IMG/VR virus record: IMGVR_UViG_3300025818_000132
Coordinates: 1-28,454 of that record
Direction: 5' to 3' (one strand)
Length of the DNA: 28,454 nucleotides
Source of the DNA: a virus
The notes under the pieces were generated by a model. The model made no database searches and was not told the origin of the DNA. It saw only the letters and a list, made by a program, of their open reading frames with translations. The position numbers and the translations under genes were made by a program. Of the stretch, positions 18,837 through 26,382 are shown piece by piece (position 1 is the stretch's first letter; the number at the start of each line of letters is the position of its first letter).

Positions 18837-21304
18837 TGGCGTTGCCACCACTTGTAGATTCTGGGATTCGTCCTGAAGACATGATGCCAACAGAGGCGTC
18901 TGTCGAAGTACCCGTTGAACAAATAGAAATGTTTGAGAACGGGGCAGAAGTTATTCCAGACGGCGAAGGTGGGGCAATTGTTCAAGCTCTAGCGGAAGCT
19001 ATGATGGGAGAAATGGATCAAGAAGAGTTGATTCCGTTTGACGCCAACTTAGCAGAATACCTTGACGATTCGGACATGGGTGAGATTGCAACTGAATTGT
19101 TGGCATCTTACGAAGACGACATAGAGTCAAGAGACGAGTGGGAAGAAACATATACCAAAGGATTAGATCTCCTAGGCGTTCGTACTATCGAGCGTTCAGA
19201 GCCATTCCAAGGTGCAAGTGGCGTGACACACCCTCTGATTAGTGAGAGCGTTACGCAGTTCCAAGCACAAGCGTATAAAGAACTACTGCCTGCTGGCGGT
19301 CCAGTTAAGACACGTATTGCTGGTTTACAGAACCAAGAGACAGAGGCGCAGGCCAAGCGCGTCAAAGACTACATGAACTACTTGATCATGGAAGAGATGG
19401 AAGAGTTTGATCCGGATATGGATCAGCTTCTGTTCTATCTACCACTGTCTGGTTCTACGTTTAAGAAGGTATACTTTGATTCTGTTCGCAACCGCCCAGT
19501 ATCTAAGTTTGTCCCTGCACAAGATGTCGTGGTTCCATACTCAGCGAGTGATCTAGCGACTGCGCCACGCATTACGCACGTTCTGAAAATGTCAGACAAC
19601 GATCTGCGTAAACAACAGGTCATGGGTATGTATCGCGATGTGGAGCTTTCCGCAGCGGGAGATGACGAAGAAAACCCAGTGCGTCAGAAGGTAGACGAAT
19701 TACAGGGTACATCTAAGTCTTACATGGATGATGTCCGCACAGTATTAGAAATGCACGTTGATCTAGACATCGAAGGTTTTGAAGATGTCGATGAGAACGG
19801 AGAAGCGACAGGAATTAAACTTCCATACATTGTTACGTTAGATCGGGATAGTTCTACTATTCTGGCTATTCGCCGTAACTACATGGAAGGTGACCCCTTC
19901 AAACAAAAGATCCAATACTTTGTTCACTACAAGTTCATGCCAGGTCTAGGCTTCTACGGCTTTGGTTTAACCCATATGATTGGGGGTCTTGGTCGTGCGG
20001 CAACGAGTCTCCTCCGACAACTGATCGACGCAGGTACTCTTGCCAATCTCCCAGCAGGATTCAAGGCCAGAGGGGTGCGGGTTCGTAATGATGACGAGCC
20101 GTTGCAGCCTGGGGAGTGGAGGGACATTGACGCACCTGGCGGAAACATACGGGACTCGATCATCCCGCTGCCATACAAAGAACCGTCTGGTACGCTGGCA
20201 CAGCTTCTAGGAGCACTCGTAGAGGGCGGAAGACGCTTTGTGTCAGTAGCTGACAACGCAGTGAGCAACATGAACCAGGAGATGCCTGTAGGCACTACTG
20301 TGGCGATGCTAGAGCGCGGCATGAAAGTTATGTCGGCTATTCACAAACGGCTGCACTACGCTCAGAAAAACGAGTTCCGCATTCTGGCACGGATTATTGC
20401 AGAGAATCTGCCTCCAGCATATCCATATCCTGTAGCCAACGCAGAGTCTTCTATTAAAGTCACAGACTTCGACGGACGGGTTGATATCCTGCCCGTCAGT
20501 GACCCAAACATCTTCTCGATGGCCCAACGTGTATCGTTAGCACAAAGCCAGCTACAGCTTGCCCAGTCTAATCCTCAGATGCACAACCTCCACGCTGCAT
20601 ACCGTCGTATGTATCAGGCACTAGAAGTGCAGAACATTGACGAGATACTGCCACCATTGCCACAACCGCAGCCAACAGACCCTGCACAAGAACATGCGGA
20701 GGTTATCAAAGGCGCAGGGTTACAAGCATTCCCTGGTCAAGATCACAACGCGCATATTATGGCGCACGTTGCGTTTATGCAGACTCCGATGGTTATGGCG
20801 GCTCCAGCAGTACAAGGTGCAATGTACGGGCACCTACAGGAGCATATCTCACTGTTGGCACAGGAGCAGGCGATGCAGCAGGTACAGCAACAAATGCAGC
20901 AGGTGCAGTTACTTGTTCAGTCTGGCGGTATGAGCTTGCAAGAGGGCGAGATGCAAATGCAACAGCTTCAAATGCAGATGCAAGACCCAGCGGCGTTGGC
21001 ACGAGTTGTCGCTCAGATAGAGCAGACAATCGTACAGCAGGTTGCGCAGATGCTAACCCCACCACCGCAAGACCCAGCGGCAGATCCGCTTGTACAAATC
21101 CGTATGCAAGAGTTGGGACTCAAGCAGCAGGAAATGCAGATGGATGCTCAGAACGACCAGAACAAACTGGCGTTGGAAGCGGCGAAACTACAACAACGTG
21201 CAGCTACGGACGCAGCGCGGCTTGAGACGCAAGAGGAGATTGCGGACGAACGTAACGCGGTTAACCGCGAACGGATTGATGTACAACGTCAGAGGATGAG
21301 CTAA
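18836..21304 (+). CDS. Portal protein
   Basis: An 822-residue protein directly after the large terminase, with AAGGAG 9 bases ahead. Recognisable portal-type blocks are TYTKGLDLLGVRT and PFQGASGVTHPLISESVTQF (early), QDVVVPYSASDL, YFVHYKFMPGLGFYGFGLTH, LRQLIDAGTLANLPAGFKAR, PYPVANAESSIKVTDFDGRV and NIDEILPPLPQPQP. The last quarter has a Met/Gln-rich region (about 670-730, MQQVQQQMQQVQLL and MQMQQLQMQMQ) and a charged coiled coil, probably the barrel or crown. Twelve copies would form the ring for DNA passage. Its length suggests the podovirus-like, uncleaved type. It begins MALPPL, as does the 985-residue protein. Confidence 0.9.
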   Translation: MALPPLVDSGIRPEDMMPTEASVEVPVEQIEMFENGAEVIPDGEGGAIVQALAEAMMGEMDQEELIPFDANLAEYLDDSDMGEIATELLASYEDDIESRDEWEETYTKGLDLLGVRTIERSEPFQGASGVTHPLISESVTQFQAQAYKELLPAGGPVKTRIAGLQNQETEAQAKRVKDYMNYLIMEEMEEFDPDMDQLLFYLPLSGSTFKKVYFDSVRNRPVSKFVPAQDVVVPYSASDLATAPRITHVLKMSDNDLRKQQVMGMYRDVELSAAGDDEENPVRQKVDELQGTSKSYMDDVRTVLEMHVDLDIEGFEDVDENGEATGIKLPYIVTLDRDSSTILAIRRNYMEGDPFKQKIQYFVHYKFMPGLGFYGFGLTHMIGGLGRAATSLLRQLIDAGTLANLPAGFKARGVRVRNDDEPLQPGEWRDIDAPGGNIRDSIIPLPYKEPSGTLAQLLGALVEGGRRFVSVADNAVSNMNQEMPVGTTVAMLERGMKVMSAIHKRLHYAQKNEFRILARIIAENLPPAYPYPVANAESSIKVTDFDGRVDILPVSDPNIFSMAQRVSLAQSQLQLAQSNPQMHNLHAAYRRMYQALEVQNIDEILPPLPQPQPTDPAQEHAEVIKGAGLQAFPGQDHNAHIMAHVAFMQTPMVMAAPAVQGAMYGHLQEHISLLAQEQAMQQVQQQMQQVQLLVQSGGMSLQEGEMQMQQLQMQMQDPAALARVVAQIEQTIVQQVAQMLTPPPQDPAADPLVQIRMQELGLKQQEMQMDAQNDQNKLALEAAKLQQRAATDAARLETQEEIADERNAVNRERIDVQRQRMS

Positions 21305-21504
21305 TGCCCTTAAAGAAAGGTAAGTCTAATCAGACTGTTAGTGACAACATCAGTAAGTTGAGAAGCGAAGGCTACAAGCAAGACCAGGCTGTAGCCATTG
21401 CTTTAAACCAAGCAGGTCGCAAAAAGCAAAATAAGTACGAGGGTGGGGTCATTAAAGACTTCAGTCCTATTGCGCGGCCTCAAAGGTTTTCAGGTATCTT
21501 CTAA
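21304..21504 (+). CDS. Small conserved phage protein
   Basis: A 66-residue basic protein: MPLKKGKSNQTVSDNISKLR, then EGYKQDQAVAIALNQAGRKK. The KKGKS...ISKNI..L...GY...QAVAIAL..AG pattern is very common in marine phages, in late operons, with no known role. The tail carries KYEGGVIKDFSP, a GG-x-[VI] motif like those at the ends of several other proteins here. It shares one base with the portal stop (TAATG). Confidence 0.75.
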   Translation: MPLKKGKSNQTVSDNISKLRSEGYKQDQAVAIALNQAGRKKQNKYEGGVIKDFSPIARPQRFSGIF

Positions 21505-21980
21505 TGGATCCCGTTAGCTGCGTTGCATTAGCTACGGGGGCGTACAAAACGCTCAAAGCAGCTATTTCTACGGGCAAAGACATTCAAGAGATGGGCAACA
21601 CGATAGCAACGTGGGGTCAAGCGTTTAGTGATTTCAATCGGTTAGAAGAACGTCAGAAAAACCCGCCTTGGTGGGAGAAGACGTTCAAGGGTTCTGATGA
21701 AGAAACCGCAATCTTGATTTGGAATCAGAAGCGCAAGATGGAACAAATGCGCAAAGAAATAAAGGACCACATTAGTTTTGTGTACGGTCCTTCAGCTTGG
21801 GATGAAGTCCTTCGAATTGAGGCAGAACAGAGACGTATTCGCAAGGAAGCCGCGTATCGTAAGCAAGAGTTCATAGATAACTGCATTAACTGGGCGGTTG
21901 GTATTGTTGCGTTTTTAGTTGGCGGAGTGATTTTGGCGGCGGCAATTTGGATTGTCGGTAAGGCAAGGGGACGTTGGTAA
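21504..21980 (+). CDS. Phage membrane protein with one C-terminal TM segment
   Basis: A 158-residue protein. The first 40 residues are helical with small residues (VSCVALATGAYKTLKAAIST). A charged coiled region follows (WNQKRKMEQMRKEIKDHISF; RIEAEQRRIRKEAAYRKQEF). One transmembrane helix lies at about 128-152 (NWAVGIVAFLVGGVILAAAI) before a short basic end. I know similar unnamed proteins between portal and lysis genes in marine phages. The topology would fit a spanin-like or membrane-anchoring role. TAATG overlap at both ends. Confidence 0.7.
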   Translation: MDPVSCVALATGAYKTLKAAISTGKDIQEMGNTIATWGQAFSDFNRLEERQKNPPWWEKTFKGSDEETAILIWNQKRKMEQMRKEIKDHISFVYGPSAWDEVLRIEAEQRRIRKEAAYRKQEFIDNCINWAVGIVAFLVGGVILAAAIWIVGKARGRW

Positions 21981-22156
21981 TGCTGTATATACTTGTGTTT
22001 ATACAATACATTCCATCAACGACACTAAAGTATTACCAGATAGGGCCATCATATAGCACGTTTGAAGAATGCGAACAGGAACGCAGAAAAGCAAAAGAGG
22101 GTTTAATAGTTCACAACAGCCAAACGGTGGCTTGTCTTGAGGTTAGTGGAAATTAA
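21980..22156 (+). CDS. Small protein with hydrophobic N-terminus
   Basis: A 58-residue protein: hydrophobic MLYILVFIQYIPSTTLKYYQ (a signal or anchor), then SYSTFEECEQERRKAKEGLI and a second Cys near the end (TVACLEV). Two cysteines after an export-type segment suggest a disulfide in the periplasm. The ATG at 21980 overlaps the previous stop (TAATG). Possibly a lysis accessory by position. Confidence 0.55.
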   Translation: MLYILVFIQYIPSTTLKYYQIGPSYSTFEECEQERRKAKEGLIVHNSQTVACLEVSGN

Positions 22157-22280
22157 GCCAAATGTCTGGTGTGTGTACAAAAACGGGAAAGTTGTTATAA
22201 TTACCACCCATAAACGGATAGCCGAAAGGTATGCGAATGAAAAAGGAAGATTACGATCTAAACGGAAACGGAAAGATTGA
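22146..22280 (+). CDS. 44-residue small protein, GTG start
   Basis: A short ORF starting with GTG at 22146 (GAGG 4 bases upstream) inside the end of the previous gene and ending 44 bases inside the next. The sequence is protein-like: NVWCVYKNGKVVIITTHKRI, then AERYANEKG and a very basic tail rich in Arg/Lys. It fills the only gap between two lysis-region genes. Function unknown. Confidence 0.5.
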   Translation: MEIKPNVWCVYKNGKVVIITTHKRIAERYANEKGRLRSKRKRKD

Positions 22281-22569
22281 TCCCGATGAGCGTGAGATCA
22301 TGCTCGAAGATCGCCGCCGCCGCATGGAAGATCAAGATGCTAAAAGAGACACGCAGAGGCGACTCACAATAGCGTGTACTGCTGGGATGCTTGTCTATCC
22401 GCTAGTTATCTTTCTCGCAGTCTGGGTGGGCTTAGATCGGGCCGCAGAGCTAATTACCGACATAGCAAGTGTTTATGTGATTGGAGCGAGTGGCGTGGTC
22501 GCAGCTTACTTTGGTTTCAATGCAATGGAAGCCAATGTTTCGCGGAAAGAAAACGTAGATGTCCGGTGA
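22237..22569 (+). CDS. Holin-like membrane protein with EF-hand loop
   Basis: A 110-residue protein. Residues 7-18 (DLNGNGKIDPDE) form a canonical 12-residue EF-hand calcium loop with ligands at positions 1, 3, 5, 9 and 12. An Arg/Asp/Glu-rich helix follows (about 20-43), then two transmembrane helices (LTIACTAGMLVYPLVIFLAV, about 44-63, and ASVYVIGASGVVAAYFGF, about 76-93). Two TM helices, small size and a place just before another holin-like gene and the endolysin suggest a holin, pinholin or antiholin. The second ATG (22237) fits AAAGG 8 bases upstream better than the first. Confidence 0.75.
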   Translation: MKKEDYDLNGNGKIDPDEREIMLEDRRRRMEDQDAKRDTQRRLTIACTAGMLVYPLVIFLAVWVGLDRAAELITDIASVYVIGASGVVAAYFGFNAMEANVSRKENVDVR

Positions 22570-22654
22570 AGAGTTAGTCACGCACCTCATAGTGAAGTTG
22601 CTTGAGTTAGTGCTTGGCGTAGAGATGACCTTATATGGGAGTGTAATGGTATGA
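22559..22654 (+). CDS. 31-residue hydrophobic micro-ORF
   Basis: A tiny ORF tiled exactly between two membrane-protein genes: its ATG overlaps the previous stop by 11 bases and its stop overlaps the next start as ATGA. The peptide is hydrophobic and helical (MSGEELVTHLIVKLLELVLG at its start), the kind of sequence that inserts at a membrane. It may be a lysis regulator or a coupling peptide. Confidence 0.5.
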   Translation: MSGEELVTHLIVKLLELVLGVEMTLYGSVMV

Positions 22655-23040
22655 TTCAGGCACTAATAGGACCGATTACAGAGTTAGCTGGAGGTTGGCT
22701 CAAAGGGAAAGCAAACGCACAAGCAGCGGCTGCAAACCTTAAACTTGTAGAAGCGGAAGCCAAGGCGACGATTATGAAGTCGGCTGCTACGTCAGAAGCT
22801 GATTGGGAACGGCTGATGGCGCAAGGTTCGCAGAACTCGTGGAAAGACGAGTGGCTCACTATTTTGTTTTCGGTGCCGCTTATTCTCTGCTTCTTACCGT
22901 TTGAGTGGGCGGAGAGGGCTGTACAGAACGGGTTCGCAGCATTGGAGTCTATGCCAGACTGGTATCAATACACGCTTGGTGTTATTGTAGCGGCAAGTTT
23001 TGGTGTACGTTCTGCAACTAAATTCTTTGGAAGGAAGTAA
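22651..23040 (+). CDS. Holin, GTA 3TM-like
   Basis: A 129-residue protein resembling the three-TM holins of gene transfer agents and alphaproteobacterial phages: an N-terminal helix with GGWLKGKANAQAAAANLKLV, a polar region ending in SQNSWKDEW (about 59-67), then TM helices LTILFSVPLILCFLPFEWA (about 68-88) and YTLGVIVAASFGVRSA (about 106-121). The SWKDEW block before the first strong TM is typical. It would make the inner-membrane hole that releases the endolysin encoded next. Confidence 0.8.
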   Translation: MIQALIGPITELAGGWLKGKANAQAAAANLKLVEAEAKATIMKSAATSEADWERLMAQGSQNSWKDEWLTILFSVPLILCFLPFEWAERAVQNGFAALESMPDWYQYTLGVIVAASFGVRSATKFFGRK

Positions 23041-23041
23041 A

Positions 23042-23494
23042 ATGGCTTACAAACTAGGAAAACGTAGCGTGGAGAAGCTAGAGGGTGTGGATGAGCGCAT
23101 GGTTGCTGTTGTCCGCCACGCTATTTCGGTGACGAAGCAGGACTTCTCTGTGATTTGTGGACTCAGAACCATCGAAGAGCAACGCGCATTGGTTGCTAAA
23201 GGTGCAAGTCAAACCATGAAATCAAAACACCTGGACGGTATTGCCGTAGACCTTATGGCCTATGTGGATGGGGGCCGATGGGAGTTGAATTTGTATGATG
23301 AGATCGCAGATGCGATGGCAGAAGGTGCCCGTGCAGTTGACGTTCCGATCCGTTGGGGTGCGGCATGGACTGTGCCAAACATTGCGCAGTGGGATGGCGA
23401 CATGGAGTCAGCTATGAATGACTACATCGATACTCGTCGCTCACAGGGCCGTCGTCCTTTTATCGACGCGCCACACTTTGAACTTATGGTATAG
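23042..23494 (+). CDS. Endolysin, M15 (VanY-like) peptidase
   Basis: A 150-residue single-domain enzyme. The zinc ligands fit the M15 family: His and Asp in SKHLDGIAVDLMAY (about 61-74) and the final His in APHFEL (about 143-148). FSVICGLRTIEEQRALVAKG is the usual lead-in, and RWGAAW comes from the catalytic loop. It cuts peptide cross-links or stems of peptidoglycan, like the T5-type L-Ala-D-Glu endopeptidases. The ATG at 23042 has GGAAGGAAG just upstream and follows the holin stop by one base. No signal peptide, so it needs the holin. Confidence 0.88.
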   Translation: MAYKLGKRSVEKLEGVDERMVAVVRHAISVTKQDFSVICGLRTIEEQRALVAKGASQTMKSKHLDGIAVDLMAYVDGGRWELNLYDEIADAMAEGARAVDVPIRWGAAWTVPNIAQWDGDMESAMNDYIDTRRSQGRRPFIDAPHFELMV

Positions 23495-23503
23495 GAGGTC
23501 AAT

Positions 23504-23947
23504 ATGGCTGATCGAAGTAAAGACATTGAGGACGCGGTATCAGAAGCGTTGTCTCCTCCAGATAATAGAGGGTTTTTAGAAAAAGCAAAAGATGCTCTTA
23601 CAGATCGTGCTGTTCGCGCCCAAGACGCTATGTCTCATTACCGAGCGGTAGGCGAGCTTCCTGATGAATACCGCAAATCAAAAGACCCTGGAAAAATTAA
23701 AAAAGATCCAAAACCACCAAGAAAAATGGGCGGGGAAAAAATTTTCCAGCACCCATTCAACCGTCGAATCTCAAACGCACTAGGTACATCAGAGCTTCCT
23801 GTTGGTAATCAGGTTCCAAATCGGATGCGACCCGCAGGATCAACATATAAGTCTGGCAATCTAACTCAAAAATTTGCTCCAGGCGGCAAAGTTGAGATTC
23901 GTTCTGGGGATGTTCGTGATAACCCTAAACGCGGGAAAACATACTAA
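23504..23947 (+). CDS. Basic hypothetical protein
   Basis: A 147-residue protein with GGAGG 5 bases before the ATG. The first half is helical (KAKDALTDRAVRAQDAMSHY). The second half is basic, Pro/Gly-rich and likely disordered (KDPGKIKKDPKPPRKMGGEK). It ends with FAPGGKVEIRSGDVRD, matching the GG-x-V end motif of the 985-residue protein (YREGGQVKMRSGV). Unknown role between the endolysin and head genes. Confidence 0.65.
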   Translation: MADRSKDIEDAVSEALSPPDNRGFLEKAKDALTDRAVRAQDAMSHYRAVGELPDEYRKSKDPGKIKKDPKPPRKMGGEKIFQHPFNRRISNALGTSELPVGNQVPNRMRPAGSTYKSGNLTQKFAPGGKVEIRSGDVRDNPKRGKTY

Positions 23948-24324
23948 TGGTTAATATTATGATCAGCGTTCTACCGGATGGCATTCCGGTAGATAAGATG
24001 GAAGAGACAGAAGAGGGCTACACATGTCCTCTTCCTACACAAGACCCTGAGTTAAATGAGATGAATCGAGACATGGCGATTGCGGATCACAACTATCGTG
24101 AGCCGAACACAGGTGTCTCGTTTCGATCAGATCAAGTTTGTGGAAGTTGTGCAATGTACAACCAAACAGAAGATATGCTTGAGTGCCTTGGAGACGAATC
24201 AGGTAATACAGGGTATTGCCAGAGCCTCAAGTTTGCGTGTATGAAAGAAAATACATGTGACTTATGGGCAGAAGGTGGCCCAATCACATCAGACATGCAA
24301 GAGGATTACAAGGACAACCTATAA
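23947..24324 (+). CDS. Cysteine-rich, HiPIP-like phage protein
   Basis: A 125-residue protein with seven Cys. C65-x2-C68-x11-C80-x10-C91, with Gly89-Tyr90 before the last, resembles the ligand spacing of high-potential iron-sulfur proteins (C-x2-C...C...GxC). C98 and C104 (followed by DLW) come after. I recall similar cysteine-rich proteins in marine phage late operons. It could hold a 4Fe-4S cluster or be cross-linked. The tail has AEGGPITSDM. TAATG overlap with the previous gene; a second ATG at 23959 is possible. Confidence 0.65.
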   Translation: MVNIMISVLPDGIPVDKMEETEEGYTCPLPTQDPELNEMNRDMAIADHNYREPNTGVSFRSDQVCGSCAMYNQTEDMLECLGDESGNTGYCQSLKFACMKENTCDLWAEGGPITSDMQEDYKDNL

Positions 24325-24536
24325 TGGATGTTGTCGACTTGGCAAAATATCTGTATAAGAAAATGCAAGAGCGGGAAAAAGATTTAACTTCTGCTCTGGC
24401 ACATGGTTCTGTTCAGAATTGGGAGCAGTACAAAATGACAGTGGGAGAGATACGGGGTCTCTCTTTCGCGCGTGAAGAAATCAAGACCCTGTTGGAGAAA
24501 AACGTAGACGATGTCGAAGACCTTATATCTTCCTGA
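24324..24536 (+). CDS. Small hypothetical helical protein
   Basis: A 70-residue protein made of two long helices (VVDLAKYLYKKMQEREKDLT; EIRGLSFAREEIKTLLEKNV) joined by a short loop with a Trp. This antiparallel coiled layout is common in small head-region proteins. The ATG at 24324 shares a base with the previous stop (TAATG), and the end overlaps the GroES-like gene by 26 bases. Function unknown. Confidence 0.65.
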   Translation: MDVVDLAKYLYKKMQEREKDLTSALAHGSVQNWEQYKMTVGEIRGLSFAREEIKTLLEKNVDDVEDLISS

Positions 24537-24999
24537 ACACGTTGCGCAAAAAATGAACAAAGAACGAGAAGAGGCAAAGGCCGATTCTTCTGCTTTGGAC
24601 AGCGCATATGTAGATCCTGGCAAACGCGAACTGGATCCTTCTCTCCTAGACAAATCACTACTCGAACGTCTCCCGCAGCCCACAGGTTGGCGGGTTCTTG
24701 TTATGCCATATCAAGGGCAGGCAAAGACGGCGAGTGGGCTTTATATTCCTGATGAAGTTCGGGAACGGGAGTCCGTTGCTACGGTTGTAGCGTATGTGAT
24801 GAAGCTAGGTCCACTGGCATACAAAGACCCAGATAAGTTTGGGCCAGACTGTGAGCCGTGGTGTGAACAAGGCCAATGGGTATGTATTGGTCGTTACTCA
24901 GGTTCTCGCTTTAAGATTGATGGTGGCGAAGTACGCATCATTAACGACGACGAAGTGATTGCCACAATCTTGGAGCCGACAGATGTCAAACACGTATGA
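24511..24999 (+). CDS. GroES-like co-chaperonin (Cpn10 fold)
   Basis: A 162-residue protein. Residues about 54-155 follow the Cpn10 fold: PTGWRVLVMPYQGQ (in GroES, ..DRVLVK), the mobile-loop-like KTASGLYIPDEVRERE (about 72-87) that would contact GroEL, SVATVVAYVMKLG, GQWVCIGRYSGSRFKIDG and the end EVRIINDDEVIATI. It has an extra 50-residue N-terminal arm and an insert with two Cys (PDCEPWCEQ). Like T4 gp31 it may adapt host GroEL to fold the capsid protein; its position just before the scaffold and capsid genes fits. The proximal ribosome-binding site is weak (GGAG about 12 bases away). Confidence 0.85.
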   Translation: MSKTLYLPEHVAQKMNKEREEAKADSSALDSAYVDPGKRELDPSLLDKSLLERLPQPTGWRVLVMPYQGQAKTASGLYIPDEVRERESVATVVAYVMKLGPLAYKDPDKFGPDCEPWCEQGQWVCIGRYSGSRFKIDGGEVRIINDDEVIATILEPTDVKHV

Positions 25000-25903
25000 A
25001 GAAGAAAAACCTGAAGTAGAAACAGAAGACGAAGGCCAAGAAGTATTTCTTGAGTCTGACGATTCTGAGGAACCTGAAGAAAAAGTAGCGGTTGCAGAAC
25101 AGGAACCAGAGCCAGCCTCTGGTGACGAAGAGCTAGAAAGCTATTCGAAAGGTGTTCAAAAGCGGATTAAGCAGTTGAATGATCGTTACCGTAATGAGCA
25201 ACTTCAACGCGAAGAAGCTGTTCGTATGGCGGAGCAGTTGCTCGATGAGAACAAAAAGCTCAAGAGCAGAGTTGAGAACTTAGACTCTGGTTACTTAAAT
25301 GAGTATGGCGCACGTATCGAGAGTCAACTTGACGCGGCAAGACGTGCGTACAAGGACGCTTACGATGCAGGTGACGCGGATGCTATGATTGCTGCGCAAG
25401 AGTCGTTGGCACGAGCTACGGCGGAATCTGACCGTTATACGTTGGCTAAGAAAAAAGCCGAAGAGCGTGTTGCAGTGCAAAGAGCGCAGCCTCAACAACA
25501 AGCGCAGCCTCAACAGCAGTATCAGCAGCCTGTTCCACAGCAAGCACAGCCTGATCCAAAGGCACAGCAGTGGGCTGAAAAGAATGAGTGGTTTGGTCAA
25601 GACGAAGTTATGACATATGCCACATTTGGGATTCACCGTAAACTTATTGAGGAAGAGGGGTTTGACCCAAACAGCGATGAGTATTATAGTGAAATAGATC
25701 GTAGGTTGCGTTCGGAGTTTCCGAACAAGTTCCAACCTGCGAAGAAATCGGGATCGAATCAGGTCGCTTCTGCTGGTTCATCTGCATCTCGCAATCCAAA
25801 ACAGGGGCGTAAGAATAGCGTGAAACTATCACCATCGCAGATCGCTATTGCAAAAAAGCTGAATGTTCCTCTTGAGGAATACGCCAAGTATGTAAAGGAT
25901 TAA
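24983..25903 (+). CDS. Scaffolding protein
   Basis: A 306-residue, highly charged protein: an acidic disordered start (about 1-55), a long coiled coil (about 60-170, with RIKQLNDRYRNEQLQREEAV and AEQLLDENKKLKSRVENL), a Gln/Pro-rich hinge (about 175-195), then an ordered part (WAEKNEWFGQDEVMTYATFG; GFDPNSDEYYSEIDRRLRSE) and a basic tail ending KLSPSQIAIAKKLNVPLEEY. Acidic front, coiled coil, and basic end just before the capsid genes is the scaffold pattern. The ATG at 24983 has GGAG 7 bases upstream; it overlaps the GroES-like gene by 17 bases. Confidence 0.82.
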   Translation: MSNTYEEEKPEVETEDEGQEVFLESDDSEEPEEKVAVAEQEPEPASGDEELESYSKGVQKRIKQLNDRYRNEQLQREEAVRMAEQLLDENKKLKSRVENLDSGYLNEYGARIESQLDAARRAYKDAYDAGDADAMIAAQESLARATAESDRYTLAKKKAEERVAVQRAQPQQQAQPQQQYQQPVPQQAQPDPKAQQWAEKNEWFGQDEVMTYATFGIHRKLIEEEGFDPNSDEYYSEIDRRLRSEFPNKFQPAKKSGSNQVASAGSSASRNPKQGRKNSVKLSPSQIAIAKKLNVPLEEYAKYVKD

Positions 25904-25906
25904 ACA

Positions 25907-26365
25907 ATGGCTGATAGAAAACCACGCGCTCAAAATACCCGAGATTTAGACACTCGTAGAAAACCATGGGCACCGCCCAGTCACCTTGCTGCACCACCCG
26001 CACCTGATGGGTATGTGCATCGTTGGATTCGAGTCGCAATGCGCGGCGAAGAAGACAAAATGAACGTAAACGCAAAGCTGCGTGAAGGATGGGAACCTGT
26101 TCGTAAGGACGAGTATCCAGACTACGAAGCACCAACTATCGACGATGGTCGTTACGAGGGCGTTATCGGGCAAGGCGGATTGATGCTGTGCCGCATCCCT
26201 GAAGAAACAGCCCGTGAAAGAAACGAGTATTACGGGGGCCGGACCCGAGAACAAATGGTAGCTGTGGATCAGGACTTGATGAAGGAACAACATCCTTCAA
26301 TGCCGATCAATCAAAGTCGGCAAAGTCGTGTAACTTTCGGAGGCCGTGAACGCGACTCCGAGTAA
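25907..26365 (+). CDS. Conserved head-region protein, unknown function
   Basis: A 152-residue protein between scaffold and decoration-like genes. It has a basic/proline start (RRKPWAPPSHLAAPPAP), then RWIRVAMRGEEDKMNVNAKL followed by REGWEPVRKDEYPDYE, IGQGGLMLCRIPEETARERN and SRVTFGGRE. I recognise the blocks from marine phage head modules but know no role. A minor head or capsid-associated protein is likely from the constant position. Confidence 0.7.
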   Translation: MADRKPRAQNTRDLDTRRKPWAPPSHLAAPPAPDGYVHRWIRVAMRGEEDKMNVNAKLREGWEPVRKDEYPDYEAPTIDDGRYEGVIGQGGLMLCRIPEETARERNEYYGGRTREQMVAVDQDLMKEQHPSMPINQSRQSRVTFGGRERDSE

Positions 26366-26382
26366 TTTAGAGGATTGCTACT

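Noticed and set aside
24264-24323. Longer start for the 70-residue protein
   Set aside because: The extra 20 residues are out of character and overlap the cysteine-rich gene; the ATG at 24324 makes the usual TAATG join.
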